A stretch of 64,000 nt of DNA from Steroidobacteraceae bacterium (GTDB lineage Bacteria > Pseudomonadota > Gammaproteobacteria > Steroidobacterales > Steroidobacteraceae): NCBI GenBank assembly GCA_019683695.1, contig JADGHX010000001.1, positions 1-64,000 of the forward strand, read 5' to 3'. Shown here piece by piece: positions 61,602 to 64,000 of this stretch; position 1 is the stretch's first letter; every line of letters starts with the position of its first letter. Below the pieces are notes generated by a model. That model made no database searches, was not told the origin of the DNA, and worked only from the letters and a program-made list of their open reading frames with translations. Made by a program: the position numbers and the translations under genes.

Positions 61602-62551
61602 GCGTCCGGCGCCGCGCCTCCGCCCGTCTGCTGCTCGTCCGGCGGAATGGCATTGATGTCCGCAACGATGAGCGTGCCCGTGCCCTCGTTCGTGAAGACT
61701 TCGCCGAGAATGCCTTCCGGCGACTTGTACGAGACCACGTGCACGCGCCGCACACCTCCGCGGATCGCATCTTCGATGGCCTTCGCCTTGGGCAGCATGC
61801 CATCGACGATGCGTTTCTCGTCCTTCAGGCGCTTGAGTCCGCGCAGGTCCGTGTACGAGATGAGGGAGCCGGGGTCTTCCACGCGCTCGAGTATGCCGGG
61901 TGCTCCCGTGCAAAGAATGAGCTTTTCCGCGCCCAGCGCGGCGCCAATGGCCGCGGCAACCGTATCCGCATTGATGTTGAGCAGCGTGCCCGTCTCATCG
62001 GCGGACAGCGGGCTCACCACGGGCATCAGGCCGTTGTCGAGGAGCTTGCGCAGCACCGTGGTATCCACGCCATCGATATCGCCGACGAAGCCGAAATCCA
62101 CGAGCTCGCTGCTGCCATCGACCTTCACGGGCGGCCGCTTGTGAGCGCGCACGAGCCCCGCGTCCACGCCGCTGATGCCGATGGCATCGATGTTCAGATC
62201 CCGGCAGATGCCGAGAATGCGCGTGTTGATGAGGCCATTCAGCACCATGGCGGTGACATCGATGGACTTTTCGTCCGTGACGCGCCGGCCCTGCACCATG
62301 CGGCTCTGTACGCCGAGCGCTTCCTGCAATTCCGTCACCTGCGGACCGCCGCCGTGGACCATCACCACCCGCACGCCGAAGTAGTGCAGGATGGCGATCT
62401 GCTCGATGAGCACGCGCGTGGAGTCCGTGTCCGCGAAGACACCGCCGCCGGCCTTCACCACGAAGGTCTTGCCCTTGTACATGCGGATGTACGGCGCGGC
62501 GCTCTTCAAAGCGTGGATCGCCTGGGCCTGGTCGCCTCGATTCAAAATCAT
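61598..62551 (-). CDS. argB: Acetylglutamate kinase
   Basis: A 317-residue amino-acid kinase. VVKAGGG near the start, VVMVHGGGPQVTELQEALG and LNINADTVAAAIGAALGAEKLILCTG are kinase and substrate loops of ArgB. The C-terminus bears a Gly/Ala-rich tail (about 295-317). It phosphorylates N-acetylglutamate in arginine synthesis. It starts 3 bp after the argF' stop and overlaps argH by four bases. Confidence 0.95.
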   Translation of the reverse strand: MILNRGDQAQAIHALKSAAPYIRMYKGKTFVVKAGGGVFADTDSTRVLIEQIAILHYFGVRVVMVHGGGPQVTELQEALGVQSRMVQGRRVTDEKSIDVTAMVLNGLINTRILGICRDLNIDAIGISGVDAGLVRAHKRPPVKVDGSSELVDFGFVGDIDGVDTTVLRKLLDNGLMPVVSPLSADETGTLLNINADTVAAAIGAALGAEKLILCTGAPGILERVEDPGSLISYTDLRGLKRLKDEKRIVDGMLPKAKAIEDAIRGGVRRVHVVSYKSPEGILGEVFTNEGTGTLIVADINAIPPDEQQTGGGAAPDA

Positions 62552-62554
62552 CGT

Positions 62555-63556
62555 TTAGATTCCCTTGAGCAGCTTGTAGAGCACCGCCATCTGCACGGTC
62601 AGGCGGTTGTAGGCTTCACGTTGCACGACGCTGCGCGGGCCGTCGAGCACTTCGTCGGCCACGGCAGTGTTTCGCCGCACGGGCAGGCAATGCATGAGGC
62701 GGCAATCGAGTGCCGCGTGGGCGAACCAGTCGTTGCGCACGCACCAGTCGGTGAGCCGGGCGCGGAGCTCGCCGTCAGCCGCGGCGTCGCCGTAGTACGT
62801 GGTCGAGCCCCATTCCTTCGCGTAGAGCACCTGCGCGCCCTCGAGCGCCTCGCGACGGTCGCTCGTTTCGCGCACGGAGCCGCCGGAGAGCGCGGCCGCG
62901 GCGCGCGCCTTCTCCATGATCTGGGGCGGAAGCGCAAAGCCTTCCGGGCGCAGCACCACCACCTCCATGCCGCGCATCGCGGCCATGTGCGTGGTCGCAG
63001 CCGGCACCGCAAGCGGGAGCGCGCGCGGATGCCACACCCAGGAGAGCACGAACTTCGCGTTCCTCGGCACGCCGAGGTCGTCCATCGTCTTCCAGTCGGC
63101 GAGCGCCTGGCAGGGGTGGTTCACGGCCGACTCGAGGTTCACGAGCGGCTTGTCCACCACCGCAGCCATTGCGTTGAACGCGGTCTCGGCCAGGTCGTAG
63201 CGCAGATCCTTGCCGTCCGCGAAAGCACGGATGCCAAGGGCATCGCAGTAGGAGGCGAGCACGGGAATGCCTTCGCGCACGTGTTCTGCAGCGGCACCGT
63301 TCATCACGGCGCCGAGGCGCGTTTCGAGCTGCCACGTGCCCTGGCCCGGCGTGATCACGAACGAGGTGCCGCCGAGTTTCGCCATGCCCGCCTGGAAGGA
63401 GGCGAGCGTTCGCAGGGACGGGTTGAAGAAGACCATGCCGAGGATCTTGCCGGCCAGCGCCTGCGGCTCGGGGTGCGCTTCGAGCCGGCGGGCGAGGTCG
63501 AGCAACTCCTGCACCTCCTCGCGCTGCAGGTCTGCGAGATCGAGGAAGCGTTTCAT
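62555..63556 (-). CDS. argF': N-acetylornithine (or N-succinylornithine) carbamoyltransferase
   Basis: A 333-residue transcarbamylase resembling Xanthomonas AOTCase rather than classical OTCase. The carbamoyl-phosphate motif reads SLRTL (47-51) instead of STRTR. WQLET near residue 75, ESAVNHPCQ (147-150), WVWHPRALPLAVP and HCLPVRRN (289-296) are family marks. It carbamoylates an N-acylated ornithine, so acylated intermediates persist one step longer than in E. coli; a deacetylase for N-acetylcitrulline must lie outside the window. It overlaps argD by ATGA. Confidence 0.88.
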   Translation of the reverse strand: MKRFLDLADLQREEVQELLDLARRLEAHPEPQALAGKILGMVFFNPSLRTLASFQAGMAKLGGTSFVITPGQGTWQLETRLGAVMNGAAAEHVREGIPVLASYCDALGIRAFADGKDLRYDLAETAFNAMAAVVDKPLVNLESAVNHPCQALADWKTMDDLGVPRNAKFVLSWVWHPRALPLAVPAATTHMAAMRGMEVVVLRPEGFALPPQIMEKARAAAALSGGSVRETSDRREALEGAQVLYAKEWGSTTYYGDAAADGELRARLTDWCVRNDWFAHAALDCRLMHCLPVRRNTAVADEVLDGPRSVVQREAYNRLTVQMAVLYKLLKGI

Positions 63557-64000
63557 GGGAGATGCGCCAGTGCGTCGCGCAGCAGATCCACGTGCTGCTC
63601 TTCGAGAATGTAGGGCGGCAGCAGGCGCAGGATGTTCGGGTCGGTGCTCGTGCCCGCGAGGATGCCGACCTCCAGCAGCTGCGCGTGAATCTCCCTGGCC
63701 GGGCGCTTCGTCCGCAGGCCGAGGAGGAAGCCTTCGCCCTGAAAACCGGTCACGGGCCCGACGGCGCAGGTTTCGCGAATGTACGCGGACACGCGTCGCA
63801 CCTGCTCGAGCAGCTTTTGCGACTCCACGGCCTCGATGAAGGCCTCCACGCAGGCGCACGCCATGGGGCCGCCGCCGTACGTCGTGCCGAGCGAATCGAG
63901 CTTGATGGCCTGCGACACCTTCGGCGAGGTGAGCAGCGCCGCGACCGGAAAGCCGTTCCCGAGCGCTTTCGCGGTGGTGATCATGTCCGGCTGCACGCCG
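63553..64000 (-). CDS. argD: Acetylornithine aminotransferase, partial (C-terminal part)
   Basis: The C-terminal 148 residues of a class III aminotransferase; the gene runs off the right edge. The visible start GVQPDMITTAKALGNGFPVAALL contains the PLP-binding Lys in TTAKALGNG, then TTYGGGPMACACVEAFIE and RLLPPYILEEQHVDLL. With argF', argB and argH it forms the arginine operon; the acetylated substrate fits argF'. Its stop overlaps the argF' ATG. Confidence 0.92.
   Translation of the reverse strand, partial: GVQPDMITTAKALGNGFPVAALLTSPKVSQAIKLDSLGTTYGGGPMACACVEAFIEAVESQKLLEQVRRVSAYIRETCAVGPVTGFQGEGFLLGLRTKRPAREIHAQLLEVGILAGTSTDPNILRLLPPYILEEQHVDLLRDALAHLP

Noticed and set aside
61574-63613. 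679-codon plus-strand open frame opposite argB and argF'
   Set aside because: It is a shadow frame; the minus-strand genes are coupled by overlaps and carry catalytic motifs.

Overview
The window is a GC-rich bacterial chromosome segment with densely packed housekeeping genes. Several neighbourhoods point to a gammaproteobacterium: ubiE-ubiJ-ubiB, dapF-DUF484-xerC followed by hslVU, an algZ/algR-type pair, polA-engB-cytochrome c4-dsbA, and the small ribosomal protein THX. An acetyl/succinylornithine-type transcarbamylase (argF') and an HslV with a short propeptide recall Xanthomonadales-like lineages. The exact order cannot be fixed from the sequence alone. No rRNA, CRISPR array, prophage or complete insertion sequence was seen.

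Layout. 1-840: non-coding repeats and a long palindrome. 0.8-8.0 kb (mostly minus): CBS-domain protein, MATE exporter, ubiquinone genes ubiB/ubiJ/ubiE, a DUF971 protein and a LuxR-type response regulator whose phospho-acceptor Asp is Glu. 8.3-13.0 kb (plus): a three-gene 2-oxoacid oxidoreductase (GltD-like flavin/Fe-S subunit, fused gamma-alpha subunit, beta subunit) behind a clear promoter with an embedded dyad. 13.1-18.1 kb: RRM protein, LysR regulator, THX, a FabH-like synthase, a Thr/Pro-rich lipoprotein and Fe/Mn superoxide dismutase. 18.28-18.40 kb: long poly-C/poly-G runs that obscure the start of a phospholipase D-VTT gene, which is followed by coupled EEP-hydrolase and YihY genes. 22.3-26 kb: M13 peptidase and a HipA-like kinase (YjjJ type) behind an AT-rich island of repeated sites. 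26-31.7 kb: flavin/2Fe-2S reductase, dapF, DUF484, xerC, hslV, hslU. 31.8-38.9 kb: algR/algZ-like pair with a 3-hydroxyisobutyrate-dehydrogenase-family gene, KefB/YbaL-type antiporter, ubiK, and amtB with a sigma-54 promoter and an NtrC-like site. 39.3-47 kb: comM, an ABC ATPase with its adaptor but no permease, cytochrome c5, and a DUF1501/DUF1800 pair. 47.2-54.2 kb: polA, a small outer-membrane barrel, engB, cytochrome c4, a lipid-anchored DsbA, and CorA. 54.5-55.3 kb: tRNA-Arg(CCG) followed by tandem repeats of about 153 bp. 55.4-64 kb: bacteriohemerythrin, coiled-coil membrane protein, methionine aminopeptidase, lptM, DUF4870 protein, thioesterase, maiA, a RecF-like remnant, and a tightly overlapped argD-argF'-argB-argH operon running off the right edge.

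The most unusual points are: PolA has lost the catalytic acids of its proofreading site; the LuxR-type regulator has Asp replaced by Glu; a Walker-A RecF fragment lies between maiA and argH; the HipA-like kinase gene has a repeated, partly palindromic control region; and two non-coding repeat islands (1-840 and 54.75-55.26 kb) remain unexplained. I did not find a clearly undescribed multi-gene system. The strongest candidates for new biology are single-gene departures from family norms.
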